DNA from: Nitrospira sp.
GTDB lineage: Bacteria; Nitrospirota; Nitrospiria; Nitrospirales; Nitrospiraceae
Assembly (NCBI GenBank): GCA_018242765.1
Contig: JAFEBH010000009.1
Span: forward strand, 1-64,000
Reading direction: 5' to 3'
Length of the DNA stretch: 64,000 bases
In this document: positions 55,278 through 64,000 of the stretch, piece after piece
Layout: each line of letters begins with the position of its first letter
Position numbering within the stretch: the first letter of the stretch is position 1
Notes under the pieces: generated by a model
Databases searched by the model: none
Told to the model about the DNA's origin: nothing
Seen by the model: the letters and a program-made list of their open reading frames with translations, nothing else
Position numbers and translations under genes: made by a program

Positions 55278-56282
55278 TCATGTTCGGAGGCTATCGAAAT
55301 CTTTTATGTCTTTTTTCATGTAGTCGCGGAGGCGTTTGATGATGCGCGCCTCTAGTTGACGGGTTCGTTCCTTGGTAATGCCGTACTTTTCCCCTAAGTC
55401 ATCCAAAGTGAGGGGCTGGTCGGACAAAATACGATTTCTTAGGATATCCTCGTCCCGCTCATCCAAGGTTTTAATAAACTCGGCTAGTTTTGACTGGAAG
55501 AGCATCCGAAGTTGGTGGTTCGCGAGCTGTTCATCTGCGGGTTCCTGGTGTGAGGGGAGGATGTCCAGCAGCGTCCCCTCTTGATCTTCTCCGATCGGCT
55601 GGTCGAGCGAGAGTTCCCAATTGCCGAGGCGTTGGTCCATCTCGATCACGTCACGCTCACGCACATTCAAGCGGTCGGCGAGTAATTTCGTATCGGGTGA
55701 GAACCCTTCCCGTTCGAGCTTCGCCTTTTCTTTCTTGAGGTTGTAGAACAGCTTCCGCTGGTCCTGCGTCGTACCGACCTTCACCAGTCGAAAGGTATGC
55801 AAGAGATACCGGAGAATGTAGGCCCGGGACCACCAGGCGGCATAGGCATAGAAACGAACGTTCTTGGAGGGGTCGAATTTTTTGATGGCCTGCATCAGGC
55901 CGACGTTGCCTTCTTGTATCAGGTCCATGTGGTCGGCGCCGGTATGGAGATACTCGGCTGCGATCGACACGGATACGCGCAAGTTGGCCATGATGAGTCT
56001 GACCGCCGCCTCTCGACTGCCATGGGTGCGGTATTCCTGGACGAGCTGCAGCTCTTCTTCTTTCGACAGATAGGGGTGACGGCGGACTTCGGCCAGGTAT
56101 TGTTGCAGCGCGGTAACCGGTACCACGGAGGTGCTGTCGGCAGGCTGGGAGCCGCCGGAGGCAGGGATGTCCAGCACCAGTGATGCGGCGTCGGCCTCGA
56201 TCTCCTTGTCATCTGGCGGCTCAAGGATTTCCGGCTCCAGGGCTTCGCCCGACTCGTTCTGTACCCGGTCCTGGTCACTCAT
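55278..56282 (-). CDS. rpoH: RpoH-like heat-shock sigma factor
   Basis: A sigma-70-family factor of the sigma-32 type (334 aa). Region 2 has DHMDLIQEGNVGLMQAIKKFDP (part) and FYAYAAWWSRAYILRYLL; the RpoH box is recognisable as QRKLFYNLKK, and region 4.2 ends with LTLDDLGEKYGITKERTRQLEARI (part). The acidic N-terminal 75 residues are longer than in E. coli. ATG 56282 is used, with a TATAGT box only ten bases upstream; ATG 56357 after GGGGAG is an alternative. It lies upstream of groES on the same strand, fitting a heat-shock role. Confidence 0.87.
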   Translation of the reverse strand: MSDQDRVQNESGEALEPEILEPPDDKEIEADAASLVLDIPASGGSQPADSTSVVPVTALQQYLAEVRRHPYLSKEEELQLVQEYRTHGSREAAVRLIMANLRVSVSIAAEYLHTGADHMDLIQEGNVGLMQAIKKFDPSKNVRFYAYAAWWSRAYILRYLLHTFRLVKVGTTQDQRKLFYNLKKEKAKLEREGFSPDTKLLADRLNVRERDVIEMDQRLGNWELSLDQPIGEDQEGTLLDILPSHQEPADEQLANHQLRMLFQSKLAEFIKTLDERDEDILRNRILSDQPLTLDDLGEKYGITKERTRQLEARIIKRLRDYMKKDIKDFDSLRT

Positions 56283-56402
56283 CGCGAGCGTGACTATAGC
56301 AGAAATGAGCCGTCTGAAGGGTGTCTTACGAAAGGGCCTGAGGTCTCTTGCGCTCATCAAAGGGGCTCCCCTATAGTGCCTGGCTGAATAGGGAGGTACA
56401 GG

Positions 56403-57605
56403 GTGTCCGAGGTCTGGAGGATTGTGAAAAGCGGTCATTGGCCGTCGCTGGTAGGAGCCTGGGTTCACCTCACGGTCAGTTTTATGGTCTGGTTGCTGGT
56501 CGCGGCAATGAGCCTCCCGCTCGCCGCCGCCTTGCAGTTGACGGATGCCCAGGTCGCCTGGCTGGTATCCTTGCCCCTTCTCGGTGGAGCCGTGTTACGG
56601 ATGGTCGCCGGATGGAGTGCGGATTGGTTGGGGGCACGCCATACGGCGGTTGTGATTCTCGCGGTGGAGTTACTGGTGTTGTTGTGGGGATGGGGCGGGG
56701 TGACCGGCTATGGGCAGGCACTGGTTTTTTCACTTGGTCTCGGTGTGGCTGGGGCGAGTTTCGCCGTGGCGCTTCCGATCGCCAGCCGTGCCTATCCTCC
56801 TCCGGCTCAGGGACTCATCCTGGGCATTGCTGCCTCAGGGAATGTCGGTACAGTATTGATTCTCTTCTTGGCGCCGCGTTGGGCGGCTGTGATGGACTGG
56901 CATCAGGTCTGTGGGATCATGGCCGCTGTTGTTGCGGCGACCCTGGTCGGCTTTGAGTTGCTGGTCCCACGAACGCCACCGGTTCTTGATGTCTGCGTGG
57001 GGGCCTGGTGGCATCATGTCGTGGAGCTGATTCAGCAGCGATCGGCCTATTGGCTCTGCTTCCTCTATGCGGTCACCTTTGGTGGCTTTGTGGGGCTCTG
57101 CAGCGTGATCCCACTCTTACTGCATGATGTGTATGGTGTCGAGGCGATTCCGGCTGGGATTGTAGCGGCCCTCTGTGGATTGATCGGCAGTGTGATCCGT
57201 CCGGTCGGCGGGTATGTGGCGGATCGGCACGGGGGATTGCGGGCGCTCTATTATGTGTTGCCGGCTGTTGCGGGGGCGGTCGTTGCCGTCGTGAGTCCGT
57301 CACACAGCATGGGTGTCGTGATGATGGTGGTCGCGACGGCGGCGATGGGGTTCGGCAACGGCGTGGTCTTTCAGCTTGTTGCCGAATGGTTTCCCCAGGA
57401 TATCGGATTGGCTTCGGGTGTAGTCGGTGCGGCAGGTGCCGTCGGTGGATTTGTGCTCCCGATTCTGATCGTCACGATGAAGGGGCTCTCCGGGAGCTAC
57501 GAGCTAGGGTGTTGGCTCTTTGCCGGGCTTGCGGTTTGTGCCTGGGGGACCGTGATGGTGGCGTTACGTCCGAACGGATCGTCCCCGGTGAATCTTCCTT
57601 CCTGA
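56403..57605 (+). CDS. narK: Nitrate/nitrite transporter, NarK family (MFS)
   Basis: A 400-residue major facilitator with twelve predicted membrane helices. Family marks are the MFS loop GWSADWLGARH after helix 2, the TM5 glycine motif GIAASGNVGTVL, the RPVGGYVADRHGG loop and GVVGAAGAVGGFVLP in TM11, as in nitrate/nitrite porters. GTG 56403 has GGGAGG seven bases upstream. In a nitrite oxidiser it could import nitrite or export nitrate; direction cannot be read from the sequence. Confidence 0.88.
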   Translation: MSEVWRIVKSGHWPSLVGAWVHLTVSFMVWLLVAAMSLPLAAALQLTDAQVAWLVSLPLLGGAVLRMVAGWSADWLGARHTAVVILAVELLVLLWGWGGVTGYGQALVFSLGLGVAGASFAVALPIASRAYPPPAQGLILGIAASGNVGTVLILFLAPRWAAVMDWHQVCGIMAAVVAATLVGFELLVPRTPPVLDVCVGAWWHHVVELIQQRSAYWLCFLYAVTFGGFVGLCSVIPLLLHDVYGVEAIPAGIVAALCGLIGSVIRPVGGYVADRHGGLRALYYVLPAVAGAVVAVVSPSHSMGVVMMVVATAAMGFGNGVVFQLVAEWFPQDIGLASGVVGAAGAVGGFVLPILIVTMKGLSGSYELGCWLFAGLAVCAWGTVMVALRPNGSSPVNLPS

Positions 57606-57680
57606 AAACCCCTGTCATTCAAGCAGCCGGCAAAAAAATCATGTTCAAGGTTCGGTCTGAAGTGCTAGATTGGGTACCTT

Positions 57681-58889
57681 ATGCCTAGCCCGTTCAATCA
57701 CATTGAAGACGCGATTCGGGATATCAAGAAGGGGAAATTTATCATCCTCGTTGACGATGAAGATCGTGAAAATGAGGGGGATCTCGTCATCGCTGCAGAA
57801 AAGGTCACTCCGCAGGCGATCAACTTTATGGCAAAGCATGCCCGTGGCCTGATTTGTTTAGCCTTGACTCCTGAACGGGTGGAAGAATTGCAGTTGCCCC
57901 AGCAAGCTGCGGAGAATACCGCCATGTTCGGGACGGCGTTTACGGTCTCGATCGATGCGCGGAAAGACATTACGACCGGTATTTCCGCTGCCGATCGAGC
58001 CACGACTATTCATGTGGCGATCGACTCAAAATGTAAGCCGAGCGATCTCGCTCGCCCTGGACACGTGTTCCCGCTCAAGGCGCAAACAGGGGGTGTGCTT
58101 CGGCGTGCCGGACAAACCGAAGGATCGGTAGATCTGGCACGGTTGGCCGGGCTCAAGCCTGCCGGAGTGATTTGTGAGATTATGAATGCCGACGGGACCA
58201 TGGCTCGGGTACCGGAGCTGGCGAAATTTGCGAAGGCTCATAAACTGAAGATGGTGACGGTGAAGGCCTTGATCGAATACCGGATGCGGAGGGAAACCTT
58301 CGTCAAACGGGCAGCGAGCGCAAGGCTGCCGACTACGTTTGGTGAGTTCGAGGCGGTTGCGTTTGAGAATCAAATCGACGGCGTGACCCATATTGCGTTG
58401 GTGAAGGGACGACTTGAGGGCGGGATGCCGACGCTGGTTCGCGTCCATTCCGGATGCCTGACCGCCGATGCGCTCGGGTCACTGCGGTGCGATTGTCGTG
58501 ACCAGCTCCACTCCGCAATGGACATCATCCAGAAGGAAGGCCGAGGAGTCCTGTTGTATTTGAATCAGGAAGGCCGAGGCATTGGGTTGCTCAACAAGGT
58601 CAAGGCCTATGGACTTCAAGATCGAGGCAGTGACACGGTTGAAGCTAATTTGCAGCTCGGCTTCAAGCCTGATCTCCGTGACTACGGTGTCGGCGCACAA
58701 ATCTTGGCGAATCTTGGTCTGCACCAGATTCGGTTGATTACAAATAATCCGAGAAAGATCGTTGGGATTGAAGGCTATGGCCTCAAGGTTGTGGAGCGGG
58801 TTCCCATTGAGATTGCCCCCCGTGCGGCCAATGTGCGGTATTTGAAGACCAAGAAAGCGAAGCTGGGGCATCTCCTTAAGAAGGTCTGA
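57681..58889 (+). CDS. ribBA: Riboflavin biosynthesis RibBA (DHBP synthase / GTP cyclohydrolase II)
   Basis: Bifunctional enzyme (402 aa). The N-terminal half makes 3,4-dihydroxy-2-butanone 4-phosphate ([17 protein letters not shown], about 20-36; [20 protein letters not shown]). The C-terminal half opens GTP ([19 protein letters not shown] zinc site; [16 protein letters not shown]). ribH follows 19 bases later. No FMN riboswitch fits in the 75 bases upstream. Confidence 0.97.
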   Translation: MPSPFNHIEDAIRDIKKGKFIILVDDEDRENEGDLVIAAEKVTPQAINFMAKHARGLICLALTPERVEELQLPQQAAENTAMFGTAFTVSIDARKDITTGISAADRATTIHVAIDSKCKPSDLARPGHVFPLKAQTGGVLRRAGQTEGSVDLARLAGLKPAGVICEIMNADGTMARVPELAKFAKAHKLKMVTVKALIEYRMRRETFVKRAASARLPTTFGEFEAVAFENQIDGVTHIALVKGRLEGGMPTLVRVHSGCLTADALGSLRCDCRDQLHSAMDIIQKEGRGVLLYLNQEGRGIGLLNKVKAYGLQDRGSDTVEANLQLGFKPDLRDYGVGAQILANLGLHQIRLITNNPRKIVGIEGYGLKVVERVPIEIAPRAANVRYLKTKKAKLGHLLKKV

Positions 58890-58908
58890 GCGGGTCTACC
58901 AGGCCGGC

Positions 58909-59481
58909 ATGATTCCGAATAAGCCGGTGGATGGAGTCTTGAAATTCATGGCGAAGAAACCAGCACGTACGGCAGTGGGACTTCGGTTCGGCATTGTCGC
59001 GGCACGGTTTAATCAGCGGATCACCAGCAAGTTGCTGCGTGCCTGTACCGACACCCTGGCGCACTGCGGTGTGGCTGCAAATGACGTTCAGATCGTGCGT
59101 GTGCCGGGGGCGTTTGAACTCCCCCTGGTTGCTCGTACGATGGCGCGGGCGAATCGCTTTGATGCGGTGATTTGTTTGGGTGCCGTGATTCGCGGTGATA
59201 CGCCCCATTTCGACTACATCTGCTCGGAAGTGAGTCGTGGAATCGGCCAGGCTGCTTTAGAGACTGGGGTGCCGATTATTTTTGGCGTGCTGACCACTGA
59301 GACTGTGGCGCAGGCAGAGGAACGTGCGGACGAGAGGAAATTCAACCGTGGCGGTGCGGCGGCACAATCTGCGATCGAGATGGTGAAGGTCATGCGGATG
59401 CTTCGGGGAGGTGTTCGCGAGTTGGAAAGTGGAAAATCGGCAAGTCAACATCGTCGGGCAGGAGGACGAATAAAACGGTGA
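58909..59481 (+). CDS. ribH: Lumazine synthase (6,7-dimethyl-8-ribityllumazine synthase)
   Basis: Penultimate step of riboflavin synthesis (190 aa as drawn). The active-site stretches VPGAFELPL, GAVIRGDTPHFDYI and FGVLTTET are intact. The family core is about 155 aa; here there is an N-terminal leader of about 25 residues and a basic C-terminal tail. The start could be ATG 58909 or ATG 58948 (MAKKPARTAVG); neither has a strong ribosome site. Confidence 0.93.
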   Translation: MIPNKPVDGVLKFMAKKPARTAVGLRFGIVAARFNQRITSKLLRACTDTLAHCGVAANDVQIVRVPGAFELPLVARTMARANRFDAVICLGAVIRGDTPHFDYICSEVSRGIGQAALETGVPIIFGVLTTETVAQAEERADERKFNRGGAAAQSAIEMVKVMRMLRGGVRELESGKSASQHRRAGGRIKR

Positions 59482-59498
59482 CACATCTCGCGTGTCAC
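59478..59498 (+). repeat. Hairpin over the ribH stop codon
   Basis: GTGACAC (59478-59484) pairs perfectly with GTGTCAC (59492-59498), loop of seven. It contains the ribH TGA. A T5 run comes 17 bases later (59516-59520), too far for a classic terminator. Confidence 0.5.
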
Positions 59499-59548
59499 TC
59501 TGTAAACGTGCCAACTTTTTACCGTGATGACTTGTTAGCGTTCTGACT

Positions 59549-60010
59549 ATGGGCACCCGGCACCAAGCCCGCGAGCGGGCCTTGCAGATTCTTTTTCAGC
59601 ACGACATTCATGGAAAGGGCGAGCTTCGTCTGGATGAGTTTTGGCGCGAGTACTCCGTTTCTGATGAGTCACGGGCCTTTGCGGAGCGGCTGGTTCGGGG
59701 GGTGCTGGAACATCGAAAGGAGCTCGATGCCACCATCGCGAAGTATGCGACGAACTGGACTGTGAATCGCATGCCCGTCGTCGATCGCAATATCTTGCGG
59801 GCCGGGCTCTATGAGTTACTGTGGGTCGACGAGGTCCCTGCGAAGGTTACGATGGATGAATCGATTGAGTTGGCTAAGAGTTTCGGGGATGATGACGCCT
59901 CCAAGTTTGTGAATGCCGTGCTGGACAAGGCATTGGCGACCGAGTCACGATTGGCCGCGAAGCGGGCGGAACCGAATCGGCCGATGTGGAGGAGAACGGA
60001 CGGTGATTGA
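59549..60010 (+). CDS. nusB: Transcription antitermination factor NusB
   Basis: All-helical RNA-binding protein (153 aa) that works with S10 in rRNA antitermination. Family start [18 protein letters not shown], then the C-terminal [51 protein letters not shown] (parts). The ribH-nusB pairing is common. The end overlaps purB by eight bases. Confidence 0.95.
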   Translation: MGTRHQARERALQILFQHDIHGKGELRLDEFWREYSVSDESRAFAERLVRGVLEHRKELDATIAKYATNWTVNRMPVVDRNILRAGLYELLWVDEVPAKVTMDESIELAKSFGDDDASKFVNAVLDKALATESRLAAKRAEPNRPMWRRTDGD

Positions 60011-61340
60011 ACGGTATACACGTCCCCAAATGAAGGCTATTTGGGACTTGAAGCACAAATATGAGATCTGGCTGGAAGTCGAGCTCCAGGCCTGTGCGGC
60101 GTTTGAACAGGCCAAGCTGGCTCCTCGTGGGACCACAGCTCGAATCCGAAAGAGGGCCAAAATCGACGTCGACCGGATCGCTGAGATTGAGAGAGTCACG
60201 AAACATGATGTGATCGCCTTTCTGGAATCACTTGTGGACACGGTGGGGCCAGATCACCGGTTTCTTCATATGGGGCTGACCTCGTCGGATATCGTCGATA
60301 CGTCACTGGCCATGCAAATGACCGAGGCACTTGACGTGATTCTAGGCGGAGTCGAACGGCTGCTGGTTGTCTTGCAACGGCAGTCCTTCCGCTATAAGGA
60401 TCTGGTGATGGTGGGGCGGTCTCACGGCATTCACGGGGAGCCGATCTCTTTTGGGTTGAAACTTGCCCTCTGGTACGAGGAAGTCGGCCGCCATCACGCA
60501 CGGTTGCGATCGGTGAGAAACGAGATCGCGGTCGGCAAGTTGTCCGGGGCCATGGGGACCTTTGCGCACCAGGGGCCCGAGATTGAAGAGTATGTCTGTG
60601 CCAAGCTCGGCTTGAAGGCTGATCCTGTGTCCAATCAGGTGGTCCAACGAGATCGCCATGCGTCCTATGCGACGGCGCTCGCCCTGCTTGCGGCCAGTAT
60701 CGAGAAATTTGCCACGGAGATTCGTCACCTTCAGCGTACGGAAGTGCTCGAGGCCGAGGAGTATTTCTCCGAAGGCCAAAAGGGCTCCTCGGCGATGCCC
60801 CATAAACGGAACCCGATTGTCTCGGAGAATTTGTGCGGGCTGGCCCGACTCGTGCGGGCGAACAGTCTCGCCGCTATGGAAAACGTCGCGCTGTGGCATG
60901 AACGGGACATCAGCCATTCGTCGGTGGAACGGGTGATCATGCCGGACAGTACGATTCTGGTCGATTACATGCTGGCCAAGGTCACCGATCTCATCGAGCA
61001 TCTGGTCGTCTATCCGGATCGCATGCGGCGGAACCTCGAACTGACCGGGGGCCTGGTCTATTCACAGCGATTGCTGTTGGCACTCATCGATAAGGGGGCG
61101 CAACGAAAAGAGTCATATGAAGCGGTTCAGCGGAATGCGATGGCGTCCTGGCGGGGGGGCGGCGCACTGCAAGACTTGGCTGAAAAGGATCCCTTTATCT
61201 CACAACATCTGAAGGGGCGCGAGATTGCCGCCTGTTTCAACCCGCAATACTATCTGCGCCATCTCGACCAAATCTATCGACGGGTATTCGGACGAACAAG
61301 CGTGTCGTCCGGCGTCAAGAAAAGGAGGGCGAGGTCATGA
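60003..61340 (+). CDS. purB: Adenylosuccinate lyase
   Basis: Cleaves SAICAR and adenylosuccinate in purine synthesis (445 aa). [17 protein letters not shown] and the fumarase-superfamily signature [11 protein letters not shown] (flexible loop with catalytic Ser) are present. GTG 60003 ([10 protein letters not shown]) has GGAGGAG upstream inside nusB; the frame is open to 59913 but that lies deep in nusB. ATGA overlap with the next gene. Confidence 0.96.
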   Translation: MIERYTRPQMKAIWDLKHKYEIWLEVELQACAAFEQAKLAPRGTTARIRKRAKIDVDRIAEIERVTKHDVIAFLESLVDTVGPDHRFLHMGLTSSDIVDTSLAMQMTEALDVILGGVERLLVVLQRQSFRYKDLVMVGRSHGIHGEPISFGLKLALWYEEVGRHHARLRSVRNEIAVGKLSGAMGTFAHQGPEIEEYVCAKLGLKADPVSNQVVQRDRHASYATALALLAASIEKFATEIRHLQRTEVLEAEEYFSEGQKGSSAMPHKRNPIVSENLCGLARLVRANSLAAMENVALWHERDISHSSVERVIMPDSTILVDYMLAKVTDLIEHLVVYPDRMRRNLELTGGLVYSQRLLLALIDKGAQRKESYEAVQRNAMASWRGGGALQDLAEKDPFISQHLKGREIAACFNPQYYLRHLDQIYRRVFGRTSVSSGVKKRRARS

Positions 61341-62131
61341 TGCTCCTGTTCGTCCGGACGGCGATGTGTTGCGTCCTTTTCTTAGGGCTCTGGTTTGCTC
61401 CTGCCTCTGCGGGGGTGGATCGGGAGAAACTCCTGACCGATGCCGGAGTCTATGGAAGTTTTGCCGTCTTTGCACTTGATGACCAGTGGGGAAAACTCGA
61501 TTCCTCGATCCGCATCGCTCGTCTGGCAACGCTTAAAGGGGTAGTCGAACAACATCGTGAGCATGTGGCGATCGATCTGTACGTGCTTCGCGGCCTTTCC
61601 GATCATGCCGATCTGTTGTTCCGTATTCATGCGATGGAATTGCGTGACATTCAAGCGTTTCTGCTCGACTTGAAGAGTAGTCAATTCGGGCGACATCTCA
61701 AAACAGCCGGAATCATGCATGGGCTGACGAAGAAACCAACGTATGTTCCTGGATTTTCTGAGCAGATGAAGGCGGACCTCATGGCTCCGAGCGAGCCGGG
61801 TCAGAAGCCTTATGCGATCGTCATCCCGGTCAAGAAATCGGCCGAATGGTGGGGACTGGATCGTGAGAAGCAGGTTAGCATGATGCAAGAACATACTGTC
61901 GCCGCACTTCCATACGTGAAGACGGTCAAACGGAAACTGTATCACTCGACAGGCTTGGATGACCTGGACTTCATTACCTATTTTGAAACCTCGAAACTAG
62001 AAGACTTTCATCATTTGGTATTGTCGCTTGAGAAGGTGAAAGAGTTCCAGTATGTTCGTCGACTTGGTCATCCGACGATCTTAGGGGTGCTGCAATCGGT
62101 CGACGAGGTGATGGAGTCGTTGGTTCAGTGA
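61337..62131 (+). CDS. cld: Chlorite dismutase, exported Nitrospira type
   Basis: Haem b enzyme converting chlorite to chloride and O2 (264 aa). A signal peptide covers residues 1-25 (VLFLGLWFAPASA), so it acts in the periplasm. The proximal haem ligand is His186 in MQEHT and the distal catalytic Arg is Arg199 in TVKRK, with the required spacing of 13. The stretch RKLYHSTGLDDLDFITYFET is the hallmark of the long functional clade. It overlaps purB by four bases and sits inside the purine operon. Confidence 0.95.
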   Translation: MMLLFVRTAMCCVLFLGLWFAPASAGVDREKLLTDAGVYGSFAVFALDDQWGKLDSSIRIARLATLKGVVEQHREHVAIDLYVLRGLSDHADLLFRIHAMELRDIQAFLLDLKSSQFGRHLKTAGIMHGLTKKPTYVPGFSEQMKADLMAPSEPGQKPYAIVIPVKKSAEWWGLDREKQVSMMQEHTVAALPYVKTVKRKLYHSTGLDDLDFITYFETSKLEDFHHLVLSLEKVKEFQYVRRLGHPTILGVLQSVDEVMESLVQ

Positions 62132-62152
62132 GCTGAAGGTTGAGGTCTGATC

Positions 62153-62857
62153 ATGCCGATAGGGGAACTGCTCTACGAAGGCAAGGCTAAAAAAATTTTT
62201 TCGACCGGGAATCCAGACCAGGTCATCCAGTATTTCAAGGACGACGCAACAGCCTTCAATGCCCAGAAACGCGGCACCATCGTCGAAAAAGGGGTGATCA
62301 ATAACAAGGTCTCGGAGCGCCTCTTTCGACTGTTGGAGCAGAGTGGGATACGCACCCATTTTGTGGAACGGTTGAATGATCGCGAAATGCTTGCGAAGCG
62401 CGTTCGAATTGTCCTGGTCGAGGTCGTGGTTCGAAACACGGTGGCAGGCAGTCTGGCAAAGCGGCTGGGATTGAAAGAAGGGAATCGGATTGATCCGGCG
62501 ATTGTTGAGTTTTACTACAAAAACGACGCGCTGGGTGATCCGCTGGTCAATGACGACCATTTGCGGTTGATGAATGTCGCAACGCCTGGTGTCTTGCGGG
62601 AGCTGCGCGAACAGGGACACGCGGTGAACAAAGTTCTGAAGCCGTTCTTTGCAGAACGGCAGATGCAGTTGGTCGATTTCAAGCTCGAGTTTGGAGTGTT
62701 CCATAACAAATTGATCCTGGCAGACGAAATTTCTCCGGACACCTGTCGCTTATGGGATATGGCAACCGGCGAGTCGATGGATAAAGATCGGTTCCGGAAG
62801 GATATGGGGAAGATCGAAGAGGCCTATCAGGAGGTGCTGAAAAGGGTATGTGGATAG
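62153..62857 (+). CDS. purC: SAICAR synthetase
   Basis: Condenses CAIR with aspartate in purine synthesis (234 aa). YEGKAKKIFSTGNPDQV at the N-terminus, EVVVRNTVAGSLAKRLG and DEISPDTCRLWD are the family marks. It lies 21 bases behind cld. Confidence 0.97.
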   Translation: MPIGELLYEGKAKKIFSTGNPDQVIQYFKDDATAFNAQKRGTIVEKGVINNKVSERLFRLLEQSGIRTHFVERLNDREMLAKRVRIVLVEVVVRNTVAGSLAKRLGLKEGNRIDPAIVEFYYKNDALGDPLVNDDHLRLMNVATPGVLRELREQGHAVNKVLKPFFAERQMQLVDFKLEFGVFHNKLILADEISPDTCRLWDMATGESMDKDRFRKDMGKIEEAYQEVLKRVCG

Positions 62858-62942
62858 TGGTGAAAGGGCGAGCTGGAATTATCCGGCTCCAACACTTCGG
62901 CTCGACCGCACCTACCACTTCCTTTGCTCGGCTGCGCAACTT

Positions 62943-62972
62943 GTTCCGTTTTGAGTGAAACTCAAACGGAAC
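62943..62972 (+). repeat. Inverted repeat behind purC
   Basis: GTTCCGTTTTGAGT (62943-62956) pairs with ACTCAAACGGAAC (62960-62972) with one bulged T and a three-base loop. There is no T run, so termination is uncertain; it could also be an operator for the genes downstream. Confidence 0.55.
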
Positions 62973-63108
62973 TTTGAACAGTGCTCGCCGTCTGCTCTGC
63001 AGATCGCGTCGATCGTGGGTGCGGCTAGTCCGAGCCTTCGTACAAGTCGCCTGGTAATCCCAGATCACCCTTTTCAATTTAGGGGGGAGAGGAAGAAAAG
63101 AGAGAAAG

Positions 63109-63327
63109 ATGCTGCGGGCGTACTTAAATTATGGGTTGATCGCGTCGGTGGTGGTCTGGGCGGCCATTATTGGGGTGATGGCCTATCGGCTGCACGAGTC
63201 GCCGTGGCGGTGGGCGTTCGTGGGGTTGGTGTTTTGTGGTGGGCTGACCATTGCCGTGATTCTGTGGATCAAGAAATATGTAGATCGGCTGAATGAAGCC
63301 GAAGAGAAGCGGGAGCGTTCATTGTGA
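63109..63327 (+). CDS. Small two-helix membrane protein
   Basis: A 72-residue protein with two hydrophobic helices (about 8-28 and 34-55) and a charged C-terminal tail (KKYVDRLNEAEEKRERSL). No family is recognised. It overlaps purS by four bases, so both are cotranslated. An overlapping frame at 62955-63296 is a shadow. Confidence 0.75.
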   Translation: MLRAYLNYGLIASVVVWAAIIGVMAYRLHESPWRWAFVGLVFCGGLTIAVILWIKKYVDRLNEAEEKRERSL

Positions 63328-63563
63328 AAGCCAAAATTCATGTCACCCTGAAGCAGGGAATCTTGGATCCACAAGGAAAGGCGATCGAACATGCGCTGGA
63401 CTCGCTGGGGTTTAGGCATGCGGCCAATGTTCGTGTCGGGAAGTATATGGAGCTGGACCTCAATCAGACCGATAAGGCCAAAGCTGAGGCTGAAGTGAAG
63501 GCGATGTGCGAGAAGCTCTTGGCAAATACGATCATTGAAGAATATCGGTACGAGCTGGGGTAG
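63324..63563 (+). CDS. purS: Phosphoribosylformylglycinamidine synthase subunit PurS
   Basis: Small bridging subunit of the PurLQS complex (79 aa, normal). KIHVTLKQGILDPQGKAIEH and the GYxxV-like RVGKYMELDL are typical. GTG start at 63324 overlapping the previous stop. purQ follows after 74 bases. Confidence 0.94.
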   Translation: MKAKIHVTLKQGILDPQGKAIEHALDSLGFRHAANVRVGKYMELDLNQTDKAKAEAEVKAMCEKLLANTIIEEYRYELG

Positions 63564-63637
63564 TGCTGTGTACTGAGTGTTTTAGAAAATCTTGAACTCT
63601 CACGCAATCTCCTCGCGCAGTACTCAGGACGGAACGT

Positions 63638-64000
63638 ATGAACATCGGTGTCGTTGTTTTTCCAGGTAGTAATTGCGATCACGATTGCCGGTATGTCTTT
63701 CAGGATGTGCTAGGGCAAACTGTCTCCATGGTGTGGCACAAGGAAACGTCCTTAGCCGGGTTGGACGCGATCATCCTTCCGGGTGGGTTTTCCTACGGCG
63801 ACTATCTTCGAACAGGAGCGATCGCGCGGTTCTCCCCGGTCATGCAGGCGGTCAAGCAGTTTGCCGCTGGGGGTGGGTTGGTGATCGGGATTTGCAATGG
63901 ATTTCAGATTCTCTTGGAGGCAGGATTGTTGCCCGGCGCCATGCTGCGAAATCAATCGCTGTATTTCATCTGTCGTGAGGCCTATGTGAAAGTCGAGAAC
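63638..64000 (+). CDS. purQ: Phosphoribosylformylglycinamidine synthase subunit PurQ (partial)
   Basis: Glutaminase subunit of the PurLQS complex; the first 121 codons are in the window and the 3' end is cut off. [20 protein letters not shown] at the start, [20 protein letters not shown] and the nucleophile Cys in [17 protein letters not shown] are visible. The catalytic His and Glu would lie beyond the edge. Confidence 0.95.
   Translation, partial: MNIGVVVFPGSNCDHDCRYVFQDVLGQTVSMVWHKETSLAGLDAIILPGGFSYGDYLRTGAIARFSPVMQAVKQFAAGGGLVIGICNGFQILLEAGLLPGAMLRNQSLYFICREAYVKVEN

Noticed and set aside
57606..57680. FMN riboswitch before ribBA
   Set aside because: Only 75 bases are available and none of the conserved RFN-element stems can be recognised.

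Overview
The window reads as a chromosomal segment of a nitrite-oxidising Nitrospira. The main reasons are a periplasmic chlorite dismutase of the long Nitrospira type (61337-62131), a NarK-type nitrate/nitrite transporter (56403-57605), several HDOD proteins, Fn3/Kelch lipoproteins with Gly-Ser linkers, and the overall gene style. Base composition is moderately GC-rich. No rRNA, tRNA, CRISPR array or complete insertion sequence was found. The genus assignment is inference from protein family resemblance, not from a search.

Layout. 113-15925 is an uninterrupted S10-spc-alpha ribosomal protein supercluster in canonical order (rpsJ to rplQ, with secY, adk, map, infA, rpmJ and rpoA), closed by a strong intrinsic terminator at 15960. 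16063-20973 is the envelope/nitrogen block lptC-lptA-lptB-rpoN-hpf-rapZ. A strong sigma-70-type promoter (21033-21060) then starts a small MerR-like regulator plus pilMNOPQ (type IV pilus alignment complex and secretin), ending at a long hairpin. aroB, nadE, glnB, glnA, a small adhesin-E-like secreted protein, a CBS-domain protein and a TPR protein follow.

34060-35480 is a decaying patch: a frameshifted outer-membrane-protein remnant and a frameshifted lipoprotein, bracketed by a 43-bp imperfect direct repeat whose right copy overlaps the start of an ABC-F (Uup-like) gene. A large Kelch-Fn3-Kelch lipoprotein and three HDOD signalling genes come next (37572-44064). All three HDOD genes carry sigma-28-like promoters of the same geometry. 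An orphan LuxR DNA-binding fragment, an unknown membrane protein flanked by two glycerophosphodiesterase C-terminal remnants, and a self-inhibited Fic protein follow. The Fic gene has a striking double-palindrome operator and possibly a leaderless transcript.

46957-51054 holds a divergent pair of single-domain GlnE homologues, one carrying two N-terminal ACT domains. Together with glnA (adenylylation Tyr present) and glnB (Tyr51 present) they suggest a rearranged nitrogen-control cascade. 51055-52850 is a graveyard: a secreted-protein C-terminal fragment, a truncated RHH-like antitoxin fragment and a RHH/RelE pair whose toxin has an in-frame stop. groES-groEL with an upstream RpoH-like sigma factor follows. 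The last part is narK, ribBA-ribH-nusB-purB-cld-purC-(small membrane protein)-purS-purQ, the last cut by the window edge.
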